A stretch of DNA of 64,000 nucleotides from contig NZ_CP155729.1 in assembly GCF_039724765.1 (NCBI RefSeq), forward strand, positions 1,116,001 through 1,180,000, given 5' to 3'. Positions 17,396 to 26,139 of the stretch are shown in pieces; within the stretch, counting starts at the first letter, position 1; each line of letters opens with the position of its first letter. The translations under genes were made by a program, and so were the position numbers. The DNA is from Sagittula stellata E-37. Its GTDB lineage: Bacteria; Pseudomonadota; Alphaproteobacteria; Rhodobacterales; Rhodobacteraceae. A model generated the notes under the pieces. It did no database searches. It had not been told where the DNA came from and saw nothing but the letters and a program-made list of their open reading frames with translations.

Positions 17396-17856
17396 TCGAC
17401 CTCGAAGATGCCTTCGATCTCCACCGCGACGCCCAGCGGCAGCGCCGCCGCCGACACGGCAGAGCGGGCATGCCGCCCCTTGTCGCCCAGAACGGCGACC
17501 ATCAGGTCCGAGGCGCCGTTGATCACCTTCGGCTGGTCGGTGAAATTGCCCAGCGAATTGACGAAGCCCACCAGCTTCACAACGCGCTTCAGCCGGGTCA
17601 GGTCGCCGCCGCAGGCCGCCTTGACCTGTGCCAGCAGGCTCAGCGCGCAGGCCATCGCCGCCGCCGCACCTTGGTCGACGTCCAGGTCCGCGCCCACCTT
17701 GCCCTTGATCAGTTCGCCATCCATCATGCTGATCTGGCCGGACACATACAGCGTGTTGCCGGTCAGCACGTAAGGCACGTAGTTCGCAGCCGGTACAGGC
17801 GCGTCGGGAAGGGTCAGGCCAAGCGTCTGAAGGCGCTCTTCGATCTCGTTGCTCAT
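17392..17856 (-). CDS. RidA/YjgF/UK114 family protein
   Basis: A 154-residue RidA-like protein of the longer YjgF subgroup. Typical blocks are YVLTGNTLYVSGQI and the C-terminal VEIEGIFEVE. RidA proteins hydrolyse reactive enamine/imine intermediates of PLP enzymes; the longer subgroup is less well characterised. An Arg is present near the expected catalytic position (GRHARSAVS). The start is ATG 17854-17856 with AGGAGAA just upstream. It is coupled to the downstream GDPD gene by ATGA overlap, a pairing I take from the sequence only. Confidence 0.88.
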   Translation of the reverse strand: MSNEIEERLQTLGLTLPDAPVPAANYVPYVLTGNTLYVSGQISMMDGELIKGKVGADLDVDQGAAAAMACALSLLAQVKAACGGDLTRLKRVVKLVGFVNSLGNFTDQPKVINGASDLMVAVLGDKGRHARSAVSAAALPLGVAVEIEGIFEVE

Positions 17857-17940
17857 AGGGTTCTCCTTGTCGTCGTGGCGACATGCCGCGCGACGCGGCG
17901 AAGCTAAATCGCGGCCCGGGAAAGCGAAACCCCCCTGCTG

Positions 17941-17972
17941 CTTCACCTTGGCAAAAAATACCTCTGCCGCGC
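17941..17972. repeat. Half-copy of dispersed repeat family A
   Basis: CTTCACCTTGGCAAAAAATA followed by CCTCTGCCGCGC matches the right arm of the family A repeats (CTTCATCTTGGTGAAAATAC-CTCGG at 23161). It lies in the gap between the RidA gene and the secretion adaptor gene. The other arm is not visible. Confidence 0.5.
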
Positions 17973-18124
17973 CGGCGACGCGGCGCAGGTCCCGGGCAAG
18001 GGCGCCCCGTGACATCGCCCCGATGCCATCGCGCGCCCCCGGCGGCCAGTGCCGCCACCCCGTCTCAAAAGCCCAGGCCGGCAGGATATCCGTCGCCGCG
18101 CGCCCGCGCACGCCCCGCAAACCT

Positions 18125-19645
18125 TCAGCCCTCGCGGAACGCTTTCGAGAAGTAGTCCATGAACGGCTTCACCAGATAGGCCAGCGGCGTGCGGTCCTCG
18201 GTGCGGATGAAGGCCTCCACCGGCATGCCGGGGATCAGCACGGTGCCCTCGGGCAGCCGCGCGATCTCGCCCTCGTTCAGCACGATCTCCGCGCGGTAGT
18301 AGCGCACGCGCGAGGCTTCATCCTCGAAGGCGTCGGCCGAGATCTGCGTCACCTCGCCGAACAGCTCCGGCGTCCGACGCTGGTCCAGCGCCGAAAACCG
18401 CAGCGCCACCTCCTGGTCGACGAACAGCCGGTCGATGTGGATCGGCTCCACCTGCGCGGCGATCACCAGCGGGCGGTCCTGCGGCACGAGATACATCACC
18501 GGTTCCGCCGGCCGGATGACCGAGCGCGGGGTGAAAACCGTCAGCCCGTAGATCACGCCCGACACCGGGGCGCGGATGTCCAGCCGGCTCAGCCGTTCGC
18601 GCAGGCTGCGGCGTTGCTCCGCCAGTTCGCGCTCGCGGAACTGAAGGTCGCGCAGGGTGGTGATCGACTCCTCGCGGCGCCGCGTCTCCAGCCCGAGGAT
18701 CTGGATCTCCGTCTCGGTGATCCGCCCCTCTGCCTGCGCCTTCGAGGCCACCAGCTCGCCCACGGTGCCCGACAGCCGCGCCTGCTCGCGCTGGAGCGAC
18801 AGCACCCGGCTCGCCTGCGCCAGTCCGCGGTCCAGAAGTGTCTGCTGGTCGCGCAACTCCTTCTCGATCAGTTCGAGCTGGGTGGTCAGCGCGGCCTGCT
18901 GTGCCTCGATCCCGCGCACCTGGTCGGCGATCTGCTCGGACCGCTTGCGCAGTTGCTCGACCTCGCGGTTCAGCGATTCCGCCCGGGCGAAGAACAGGTT
19001 GCGCTGGCCTTCCACCAGTTCCGCGACGTCCTCGTTGTTGCGCGCAGCGGCCAGCACCTCCTCCTCGAAGACGATCTCTTCCGCGCCGTCCCGCTCCGCG
19101 ATCAGGCGCGCACGGCGGGCCGTCAGCTCGTAGAGCTGGCCCTCGACGATGTTCAGTTCGGACAACAGAAGCGTCGGGTCGAGTTGCAGCAGCAGGTCGC
19201 CCTCCGCCACCTCGTCACCCTCGTCGACCGCGATCCGCGCCACCACGCCGCCGTCCGGATGCTGGACGACCTGCCGGTTCTGATCCACCTGGATCTGCCC
19301 CGAGGCGACGATGGCGCCGGAAATGTTCGTCGTCGCGCTCCAGTAGCCGAAACCGCCCACCAGCAGTGCCACCGCCAGAAGACCCACCGTCATCGGCCCG
19401 CGCGTCGGGAAGGAGGCATGCGACGGCAGGGCGGGGGCCGCGCCGCCGCCACCCGCGTTCGGCCCAGCTGTCCGGGCCGCCGTCGCCGCCGCCAGAGGCC
19501 GCGCCTGCGCGCCAGCAGCCGGACCCGCGCCCGCAGCCGCACCGGCGGTCATCTTACCCTGAACCCGGCTGTCGCCCGCCGCGACACCGCCTTCTCCGGC
19601 GGGGGCGGGCGTCGTCCGGCTGTCGTCCTCGGTCCTGCCGCTCAT
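18125..19645 (-). CDS. HlyD-type type I secretion membrane fusion protein
   Basis: A 506-residue periplasmic adaptor. Residues 1-80 are a low-complexity Ala/Gly/Pro-rich cytoplasmic tail longer than usual. One membrane anchor lies at about 85-104, followed by a biotinyl-lipoyl-like half (VVQHPDGGVVARIAVDEGDEV), a long coiled coil (about 170-400) and the second lipoyl half and beta-barrel domain. It should link the inner-membrane ABC exporter to an outer-membrane TolC. Its ATG overlaps the exporter stop by four bases (ATGA). No tolC gene is in the window, so a shared TolC elsewhere is expected. Confidence 0.9.
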   Translation of the reverse strand: MSGRTEDDSRTTPAPAGEGGVAAGDSRVQGKMTAGAAAGAGPAAGAQARPLAAATAARTAGPNAGGGGAAPALPSHASFPTRGPMTVGLLAVALLVGGFGYWSATTNISGAIVASGQIQVDQNRQVVQHPDGGVVARIAVDEGDEVAEGDLLLQLDPTLLLSELNIVEGQLYELTARRARLIAERDGAEEIVFEEEVLAAARNNEDVAELVEGQRNLFFARAESLNREVEQLRKRSEQIADQVRGIEAQQAALTTQLELIEKELRDQQTLLDRGLAQASRVLSLQREQARLSGTVGELVASKAQAEGRITETEIQILGLETRRREESITTLRDLQFRERELAEQRRSLRERLSRLDIRAPVSGVIYGLTVFTPRSVIRPAEPVMYLVPQDRPLVIAAQVEPIHIDRLFVDQEVALRFSALDQRRTPELFGEVTQISADAFEDEASRVRYYRAEIVLNEGEIARLPEGTVLIPGMPVEAFIRTEDRTPLAYLVKPFMDYFSKAFREG

Positions 19646-21375
19646 CTCACACCTCCCGGGGTGGCCGCCTTCTGGATCTGCTGGTGGTTCTTCACCATCT
19701 GCTGCAGCACCTCGTCCTTCGGTCCGAAGGCCACGCGCTGCCCGCCTTCCAGCATCAGAAGCTTGGTGCATTCCTTGATGGCCGCCGGACGATGCGCCAT
19801 GATCAGCACCGATTTTCCTTCCGCCTTGAAGCCCGCGATCGCCTTGTTGACCGCTTCCGATCCCTCGTTGTCGAGGTTGGAGTTCGGCTCGTCCAGCACG
19901 AGGATCACCGGATCGCCGTACATCGCGCGCGCCAGCCCGATGCGCTGCATCTGCCCGCCGCTCAGCCGCCCGCCAATGGCGGTGACGCGCGTGTCATAGC
20001 CGTTCGGCAGCTTGAGGATCATCTCGTGCGCATCCGCCTTGCGCGCCGCCTCCACGATCTTCTGGGCGTCGGGTTGGGGCGACAGGCGCGCGATGTTCTC
20101 GGCGATGGTGCCATCGAACAGGGTGACGCGCTGCGGCAGGTAGCCCACGTGACGCCCCAGCACGTCCGGCCCGTACTGGTCCAGCGATGCGCCATCCAGC
20201 CGGATCTTGCCGCCCGCTGGACGCCAGATGCCGGTCAGCGCGCGGGCCAGCGTCGACTTGCCCGACCCCGAAGGCCCGATCACGCCGACCGCCTCGCCCG
20301 GGGCCACGTTGAAGCTGACCAGCCGCAGCGCCGCCTGCTGCTCGCCCGGGGCGACCACGGTCAGTTGCTGCACGTCCAGCTTCGCCTCCGGGCGGGGCAG
20401 GGCGGTGCGCGGCGCCTCCTCCGGCACCTCGGACAGAAGCTGCGCAAGGCTGGTCCAGCCCTTGCGCGCCCGGGTCACAAGCGGCCACTGGCCGATGGCC
20501 AGCTCGATGGGCGCCAGCATCCGGCCCATCAGGATGGAGCCCGCGATCATCGCGCCCGGCGACAGCTCGCCCTCCAGAACCAGGTAGGCGCCCAGCCCCA
20601 GCATCCCGGACTGCAACAGCATCCGGAAGGTCTTGGTCATGGTGGCGAAGGTGCCGGTGATGTCCGCGGTGGTGATCTGCCCCGACAGAGCCTGCCCACG
20701 CGCGCCGATCCAGCGGACAAAGGCGTCGCGCCGCATCCCCAGCGCCTGCACCATCTCCGCCTCCTGCCGGATCTGATCCGAGGTCCGCTCCGCCTGCATG
20801 ACCGCGACGTTGGATTTCAGCGTCGGATTGCGCGAGATCATCTGGTTGGCCAGTGTCACCACGATCAGGAAGCCGCCGCCCGCCAGCGCCAGATACCCCA
20901 TCCACGGGTGGAAGATGAACAGCCCAAGAAGGAAGATCGGCGACCACGGGATGTCGAAGACCGCCAGAAGCACCGGCGAGGACATCAGCCGCTGCACCGA
21001 TTCGAGGTCGCGCAGGCCGGTCTGGGCCAGCTCGTCGTTCTTGACGGTCGACCGGCGCAACACCGCGTCGAAGACCCGCAGGTCCAGCGCCGCCTGGAAG
21101 CGTGCCGCGACCCGACCCATGACGCGGCCACGGACATAATCGAGGATGCCCATCATCCCGTAGAGAAAGACGACCAGCGCGGTCAGCGCGACCAGCGTCG
21201 CCTCCGACCGCGACCCTAGCACCCGGTCGTAGACCTGCAGCATGTAAAGCGGGCCGGTGAGCATCAGCATGTTGACGAGGAAACTGAAGACCGCGACGAA
21301 CCAGTAATATGGCCGCGACTGCCGCCGCGCTGCCCTCAGCTCTTCACGGCCGGTCTCGAATTCCTGTTTGCTCAT
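19642..21375 (-). CDS. Type I secretion ABC permease/ATPase (PrtD type)
   Basis: A 577-residue exporter with an N-terminal membrane domain and a C-terminal ATPase. Walker A GPSGSGKST lies near residue 365, the signature LSGGQMQRIGLARA near 470, and Walker B VILVLDEPNSNLD follows; the H-loop is MAHRPAA. There is no N-terminal C39 peptidase, as expected for exporters of RTX proteins with C-terminal signals. The adaptor gene follows with a 4-base overlap. A natural but unproven client is the short RTX protein at 29739. The 5' end is followed upstream by a 215-base gap shared with the divergent mlaA. Confidence 0.92.
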   Translation of the reverse strand: MSKQEFETGREELRAARRQSRPYYWFVAVFSFLVNMLMLTGPLYMLQVYDRVLGSRSEATLVALTALVVFLYGMMGILDYVRGRVMGRVAARFQAALDLRVFDAVLRRSTVKNDELAQTGLRDLESVQRLMSSPVLLAVFDIPWSPIFLLGLFIFHPWMGYLALAGGGFLIVVTLANQMISRNPTLKSNVAVMQAERTSDQIRQEAEMVQALGMRRDAFVRWIGARGQALSGQITTADITGTFATMTKTFRMLLQSGMLGLGAYLVLEGELSPGAMIAGSILMGRMLAPIELAIGQWPLVTRARKGWTSLAQLLSEVPEEAPRTALPRPEAKLDVQQLTVVAPGEQQAALRLVSFNVAPGEAVGVIGPSGSGKSTLARALTGIWRPAGGKIRLDGASLDQYGPDVLGRHVGYLPQRVTLFDGTIAENIARLSPQPDAQKIVEAARKADAHEMILKLPNGYDTRVTAIGGRLSGGQMQRIGLARAMYGDPVILVLDEPNSNLDNEGSEAVNKAIAGFKAEGKSVLIMAHRPAAIKECTKLLMLEGGQRVAFGPKDEVLQQMVKNHQQIQKAATPGGVR

Positions 21376-21590
21376 GTGCCTCCTCGCGGTTGGCCGAACC
21401 GGCGTTCAGGGGGCCGGCAGCCTTCCGCCACGTCTGCGGGCCGAACCGCCGGACGCTTGCCCTTGTCGCCATTGTGCCACAAAAGTGCTGAATGCAGGTT
21501 GCTTGCTTGGGCGCCTTGTAAAATGAAACTACCTTGTCTTTTACGGAAGCCGTGAGGCGATCCAAGGACTTTCGACGGGGGGCGGTCCGA

Positions 21591-22337
21591 ATGCTCAGGA
21601 CACGTGCGGTCTTCGCACTTATCGCGGCGGCGTCTTTGGCGGCCTGTTCGGTCCCCGGCCCGGGGCAGGCGCCGGACGGCGTGTGGGACCCCTACGAGGC
21701 CCAGAACCGCCGCGTGCATGCCTTCAACCGCAAGATCGACGAACGCGTGTTGCGCGGCACGGGCGCGGGGCTGGCCGACTCCGTTCCCGACGGCAGCCGC
21801 CAGGCCGTGGCGCAGTTCGCGGACACCGTGGGCACGCCGCAAACCGTGCTCAACCAGCTTTTGCAACTGCGCCTGTGGCGCGCGACGAAGAACACGCTGC
21901 GCTTCACCATGAACGCGACGCTGGGATTGGGCATCCTCGATCCGGCGGCCGAAATCGGGCTGGTGTCGGACGAAAGCGACTTCGGCGAAACGCTGGCGGT
22001 CTGGGGCCTGCCCGAGGGCGCCTACCTCGAACTTCCGATGGTCGGCCCCTCGACCGAGCGTGACGCGGTAGGCTCTGCCGTCGATCTGGTGACCAACCCG
22101 CTGAGCTACGCTCTGCCGTCGCCCGAGAAGTACATCGGTACGGCGGCCCGGGTCGCCGACAAGGTCATCAAACGCGGAGAGTTCGGCGAAACCGTCGACT
22201 CGGTGCTCTACGACAGCGCCGACAGCTACGCACAGGCGCGGCTGATCTATCTCCAGAATCGCCGTTTCGAACTTGGCGAAGACGCGCCGGGCGCCGCCGA
22301 CATCGACCCGATGGCGCTCGACACCACCGGTTTCTGA
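21591..22337 (+). CDS. mlaA: MlaA/VacJ outer-membrane lipoprotein
   Basis: A 248-residue lipoprotein of the MlaA family. The signal peptide ends in the lipobox L16-A-A-C19. Family blocks are DPYEAQNRRVHAFNRKID and FGETLAVWGLPEGAYLELP. MlaA removes mislocalised phospholipids from the outer leaflet of the outer membrane and passes them to MlaC. The start is ATG 21591, which places the lipobox correctly; an upstream ATG at 21534 would bury the signal peptide. mlaC follows after 47 bases; the MlaFED inner-membrane complex is not in the window. Confidence 0.92.
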   Translation: MLRTRAVFALIAAASLAACSVPGPGQAPDGVWDPYEAQNRRVHAFNRKIDERVLRGTGAGLADSVPDGSRQAVAQFADTVGTPQTVLNQLLQLRLWRATKNTLRFTMNATLGLGILDPAAEIGLVSDESDFGETLAVWGLPEGAYLELPMVGPSTERDAVGSAVDLVTNPLSYALPSPEKYIGTAARVADKVIKRGEFGETVDSVLYDSADSYAQARLIYLQNRRFELGEDAPGAADIDPMALDTTGF

Positions 22338-22384
22338 CCGGCACACAGCCTGCCGGCAAACAGCTTTCCAGAGAGGCATTCGAC

Positions 22385-22990
22385 ATGGACACGACGTACA
22401 CCCGACGCACGGTGCTCACCCTCGGCGGTGCAAGCCTTCTGGCACTTGCCTTCCCGATGCCCGGCCTCGCGCTGACCGAAGGCCAGGCCAGGGGGCTGAT
22501 CGACGGCATGGTGGCCGAGATCAACAAGGTCATCGCCAGCGGCAGGTCCGAACGCGCGATGTACACCGACTTCGAACGCATCTTCCGCACCTATGGCGAC
22601 ATCCCCTACATCGCCGCCTACGCCTTGGGCAACGACGGGCGCACCGCCACGGCCGCGCAGAAGAAAGCCTTTTCGAACGCCTTCACGGGGTACATCTCGC
22701 GCAAGTATGGAAAGCGCTTCCGCGAGTTCATCGGCGGCCGGCTGGAAGTGCAGTCCGTCAAGGCCGTGAAGAACTACTATGAGGTGCGGACCACCGCGTT
22801 CCTGCGCGGCGAAAGCCCGTTCACCGTGTCTTTCCACGTCTCCGACCGCACCGGCCGGCCGTTGCTGTTCAACATGTTCATCGAAGGGGTCAACATGCTC
22901 CTGACGGAACGCACCGAAGTGGGCGCCATGTTGGACCGCCGCCGCGGCAATATCGACGCGCTGATCCAGGATCTCAAGACGGCCTCCTGA
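22385..22990 (+). CDS. mlaC: MlaC-type phospholipid-binding periplasmic protein
   Basis: A 201-residue protein of the MlaC/Ttg2D family. The N-terminus YTRRTVLTLGGASLLALAFP is a Tat signal (RR at 7-8), unlike the Sec signal of enterobacterial MlaC. Family features include the helical N-terminal region and the NYYEVRTTAFLRGESPFTVSF strand block. It shuttles phospholipids between MlaA and the inner-membrane Mla complex. It is encoded directly after mlaA in the same orientation and is followed by a repeat-rich intergenic region. Confidence 0.88.
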   Translation: MDTTYTRRTVLTLGGASLLALAFPMPGLALTEGQARGLIDGMVAEINKVIASGRSERAMYTDFERIFRTYGDIPYIAAYALGNDGRTATAAQKKAFSNAFTGYISRKYGKRFREFIGGRLEVQSVKAVKNYYEVRTTAFLRGESPFTVSFHVSDRTGRPLLFNMFIEGVNMLLTERTEVGAMLDRRRGNIDALIQDLKTAS

Positions 22991-23003
22991 CGACCACAGT
23001 CCC

Positions 23004-23027
23004 AGGGCGGCGCAAAGCCCCGCCCTA
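23004..23027. repeat. Family B palindromic unit
   Basis: AGGGCGGCGCAAAGCCCCGC followed by CCTAC, inverted relative to the identical unit at 23265-23288. The pair flanks a full family A repeat. Confidence 0.8.
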
Positions 23028-23081
23028 CACCGCGTCAGCGCCACCCCTTCCAAAGCGCATCGACCCGGGACCCGATTGATC

Positions 23082-23215
23082 GGGGCTCCGCCCCATCGCT
23101 CCTGAGGAGCGATTCCCCGAGGTATTTCGGCCAAGATGAAGGGCCGGGACCGCCTTGCGCCTTCATCTTGGTGAAAATACCTCGGGGGAGGCCGAAGGCC
23201 GGGGGCGGAGCCCCC
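23082..23215. repeat. Family A nested palindromic repeat, full copy 1
   Basis: Outer arms GGGGCTCCGCCCC (23082-23094) and GGGGGCGGAGCCCCC (23201-23215) enclose inner arms CCCCGAGGTATTT...CCAAGATGAAGG (23115-23142) and its near-complement CTTCATCTTGGTGAAAATAC-CTCGGGG (23161-23187). A small GCTCCTGAGGAGC palindrome lies between outer and inner left arms. The same arrangement recurs at 59401-59531. It fills the gap between mlaC and the convergent PBP1A gene and could act as a bidirectional terminator or as a mobile palindromic element. Confidence 0.8.
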
Positions 23216-23264
23216 TCCTGGAGGGCATGGCTCGGGCGTGCGCAAACGCTAGCGGCCCGCCTTG

Positions 23265-23288
23265 GTAGGGCGGGGCTTTGCGCCGCCC
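23265..23288. repeat. Family B palindromic unit
   Basis: GTAGGGCGGGGCTTTGCGCC followed by GCCC, the exact reverse complement of 23004-23027. It lies 15 bases from the end of the PBP1A gene. Confidence 0.8.
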
Positions 23289-23302
23289 GGCGTCGGGGTC
23301 TG

Positions 23303-25513
23303 TCAGCGGTTGCCGCCGAGGATGTCGCGAAGCACCTGTTCCAGCACGCTCTTGGGCACTTCGCGGGTGCCGCCGCCTCGGGGAACCACGACCTCCGGGG
23401 CCTGTTGCGGCACGGGTTCGGGCTCCGGCGGCGGGGCGGGGGCGACCGGCGCCTGCAGCGGGAGGGGCTTCGGGGTCACGCCGTCATGCACCCGGGCCAT
23501 CACCTCGTGCCAGATTTCGGCGGGCAGGCCGCTGCCGGTCACGCCGGAGAGCGGCGTGTTGTCGTCGTAGCCCATCCAGACCCCGGCCACGTAATCGGCT
23601 GTGAAGCCCACGAACCAGGCGTCGCGCGCCTCCTGGCTGGTGCCGGTCTTGCCCGCCACCTGCCAGCCGTCGAGCCGCGCCCGCGTGCCGGTGCCCTCGT
23701 CGACCACCTTCTGCATCATCCAGGTGAGCTGCCGCGCGGCGCTTTCCTGCACCACCCGTTCGCCGATGCCGCCGCCCGTGCCCATCAGCGCCTCGGTGTC
23801 GCCTTTCAGGCGCAGTTCCTCCAGGCCGTAAGGGGTCACGGAGGAGCCGCCGTTCAGGATGCCGGCATAGGCGCCCGTCATCTCCAGCAGCGTCGCCTCG
23901 GACGCGCCGAGCGCCAGCGACGGCGTGTCCGTCAGGTCGCGGTACAGGCCGAAGTCGCGCGCCACCCGCATCACCAGGTCGCGCCCCACCGATTCGGAGA
24001 CCTTCACCGCCGGCACGTTCAGCGACCGCTGCAGCGCTTCTGTCAGCGTCACCCGACCGTGGAAGTTATGGCTGTAGTTGTCCGGGCAGTAGTCCTTCTG
24101 CCCCCCCGGCATGTCGACGCACCACCGTTCGTCCACCACAGTGTCGAGGGGCGAATAACCCAGTTCCAGAGCCGTGGCATAGACGAAGGGCTTGAAGGCG
24201 GAGCCGGTCTGCCGCACCGCCTGGAAGGCGCGGTTGAACAGGCCAGTGGCGTCCACGTCCCGTCCGCCGACCATCGAGCGCACGGCGCCGTCGGCGCTCA
24301 TCACCACCACGGCCACCTGCGCCTTCGAGCCTTCCTTGACCTTCTCGGAAAAGACCTGCCGCACCGCGTCCTCGGTGGCGCGCTGGATGCGCGGGTCGAG
24401 TGTGGTCGAGATCACCACGTCCTCGGTCGTGTCCTGGGTGAAAAACTCCGGCCCGGACTGCATCACCCAGTCGGCGAAGTAGCCGCCGCCCATGGTGTCC
24501 GCCCCGCTGCCCAGCGTCGCGGGGTTGTTCTGGTACTGGCGCATCTCCGCTTCGGTGATGTAGCCCTGATCGGCCATCAGCCGCAGCACCGTGGCCGCGC
24601 GGGCCTGGCTGCGTTCGAGGTTCGAGGTCGGCGCCAGCGTCGAGGGGGCGGTCAGGAGACCCGCCAGCATCGCGCCTTCGGCCGGGTTCAGCTGCGCCGC
24701 GTGTTTGCCGAAGTAGCGTTGCGAGGCCGCCTCTGCCCCGTAGGCGCCGCCGCCCATGTAGGCGCGGTTCAGGTAGATCGAGAGGATCTCGTTCTTGGTG
24801 TACTTCACCTCCATCGCCATGGCGAAGATCGCTTCGTTGATCTTGCGCTCCAGCGAGGACTGGCGGCAGTCCGCGACGTATTCGGCCTCCGTCTTCCAGA
24901 CCTTGGGGTCGTAGACCTTTCCGAGGCACAGCAGTTTCGCGGTCTGCTGCGTGATGGTGGAGCCGCCATGCCCCTGCAGCGCGCCCCGGCCTTCGCTCAG
25001 GTTGATGCGCACCGCCGAGGCGACGCCCCTCGGGCTGACGCCGAAGTGGCGGTAGAAGCGTTTGTCCTCCGTGGCGACCACGGCGTTCCTGAGGTGCGGG
25101 CTGACGCTTTCGGCAGTGACCACGCCGCCGAACTGGTCGCCGCGCAGGGCAAAGACCGCGCCGTCGCGGTCGAGCAGCGTGACCGAGCCGCGCGCGCGAC
25201 CGTCGAGCAGGGTCTCCACCTCCGGCAGGGTCGATTCGACGTAGAGGACCCATGCGCCGATCGCCAGCGCCACGAGAACCGCGACCGACACCGTGATCTT
25301 GAAGACCAGCCGGAAAATCCACCCGAAGAACCCGGTTATGAGCCCCGCGATCCCGCCCCGGCGCTGCCTGGGGGCGCGCCGCCGCTTCGCGGACGCCTTC
25401 CTTGCCGGGGTCTTCTTGGCTGTTTCGGCCTTGGATTTCGCGGATGTTCTGGACGACTGACCGCCGTACCTGCGGTCCGCCACCAGCCGACCGGGCTTTC
25501 GTGTGGAACTCAT
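23303..25513 (-). CDS. mrcA: Penicillin-binding protein 1A (transglycosylase/transpeptidase)
   Basis: A 736-residue bifunctional class A PBP. A Lys/Arg-rich cytoplasmic tail (1-65) precedes a membrane anchor (about 70-92). The GT51 domain carries EDKRFYRHFGVSPRG and the transpeptidase domain carries S-x-x-K (GSAFKPF), SLN and KTGTS. It polymerises and cross-links peptidoglycan in the periplasm. The C-terminal ~50 residues are Pro-rich (APVAPAPPPEPEPVPQ). The start is ATG 25511-25513; upstream in-frame codons overlap the AT-rich control region of glnK. It is convergent with mlaC and divergent from glnK. Confidence 0.93.
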   Translation of the reverse strand: MSSTRKPGRLVADRRYGGQSSRTSAKSKAETAKKTPARKASAKRRRAPRQRRGGIAGLITGFFGWIFRLVFKITVSVAVLVALAIGAWVLYVESTLPEVETLLDGRARGSVTLLDRDGAVFALRGDQFGGVVTAESVSPHLRNAVVATEDKRFYRHFGVSPRGVASAVRINLSEGRGALQGHGGSTITQQTAKLLCLGKVYDPKVWKTEAEYVADCRQSSLERKINEAIFAMAMEVKYTKNEILSIYLNRAYMGGGAYGAEAASQRYFGKHAAQLNPAEGAMLAGLLTAPSTLAPTSNLERSQARAATVLRLMADQGYITEAEMRQYQNNPATLGSGADTMGGGYFADWVMQSGPEFFTQDTTEDVVISTTLDPRIQRATEDAVRQVFSEKVKEGSKAQVAVVVMSADGAVRSMVGGRDVDATGLFNRAFQAVRQTGSAFKPFVYATALELGYSPLDTVVDERWCVDMPGGQKDYCPDNYSHNFHGRVTLTEALQRSLNVPAVKVSESVGRDLVMRVARDFGLYRDLTDTPSLALGASEATLLEMTGAYAGILNGGSSVTPYGLEELRLKGDTEALMGTGGGIGERVVQESAARQLTWMMQKVVDEGTGTRARLDGWQVAGKTGTSQEARDAWFVGFTADYVAGVWMGYDDNTPLSGVTGSGLPAEIWHEVMARVHDGVTPKPLPLQAPVAPAPPPEPEPVPQQAPEVVVPRGGGTREVPKSVLEQVLRDILGGNR

Positions 25514-25605
25514 GAAACTGCGCCTGCTCAGGTTTGTTCGTTGCGCCGACTCTACCCGGTCCGACTCGGAATGTTGACCACTTCCCGGCGAAGGTGACGT
25601 TTTTG

Positions 25606-25617
25606 TTTTGCGCAAAA
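25606..25617. promoter_or_regulatory. Palindrome in AT-rich control region of glnK
   Basis: TTTTGCGCAAAA is a perfect 12-base palindrome within the only AT-rich stretch (about 25600-25700) between the divergent PBP1A and glnK genes. It may be an operator for glnK-amtB. A clear sigma-54 promoter is not evident by eye. Confidence 0.3.
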
Positions 25618-25769
25618 TGCAGGCAAATTCCCTATAGTGCACAATTATTATGCGTCATGCGTTGATGGAACGCCTCATTTTCCGTCAAACTCTTCAATTT
25701 GGGCGGCCTCACCCGCTTTGCTGCCAGTGCAATGCGGGGGCGGCCCCGCCAAGACCGAAGGGGAACAAG

Positions 25770-26108
25770 GTGAAACTGATCATTGCAACGATCAAGCCGT
25801 TCAAGCTCGAAGAGGTGCGCGAAGCCCTCACGGGCATCGGCGTGCGCGGCATGATGGTTACGGAAATCAAGGGCTTCGGCTCTCAGTCCGGCCATACCGA
25901 AATCTACCGCGGAGCCGAGTACGCCGTGAACTTCGTGCCGAAGATCAAGCTGGAGATCGTCGTCGGCGCAGCCATGGCGGACCAGGTGGTCGAAACCATC
26001 AAGACCACCGCGCAGACGGGCAAGATCGGCGACGGCAAGATCTTCGTTCTGGATGTGCAGCAGGCGGTGCGCGTGCGTACCGGCGAAACGGATGCAGACG
26101 CGCTCTGA
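25770..26108 (+). CDS. glnK: Nitrogen regulatory protein PII
   Basis: A 112-residue PII protein, exactly the family length. It starts at GTG 25770 (VKLIIATIKPFKLEEVREAL). The T-loop tyrosine that is uridylylated is Y51 (YRGAEY), and the C-terminal signature GKIGDGKIFVLDV...VRVRTGE is intact. PII senses 2-oxoglutarate, ATP/ADP and glutamine status and controls AmtB by inserting its T-loop. amtB follows 31 bases downstream, which marks it as GlnK rather than GlnB. Upstream in-frame ATG codons at 25650 and 25668 would add residues absent from the family and are rejected. Confidence 0.95.
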   Translation: MKLIIATIKPFKLEEVREALTGIGVRGMMVTEIKGFGSQSGHTEIYRGAEYAVNFVPKIKLEIVVGAAMADQVVETIKTTAQTGKIGDGKIFVLDVQQAVRVRTGETDADAL

Positions 26109-26139
26109 GACGCGCCACTCATAGGGGAATGACACAGAC

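Noticed and set aside
16328-17773. Long plus-strand open frame across the GNAT, GDPD and RidA genes
   Set aside because: The three minus-strand genes have clear family motifs and overlapping starts and stops; the antisense frame is a shadow.
23004-23288. The palindromic array as a CRISPR or IS element
   Set aside because: There are no regularly spaced direct repeats with unique spacers and no transposase frame or target duplication visible.
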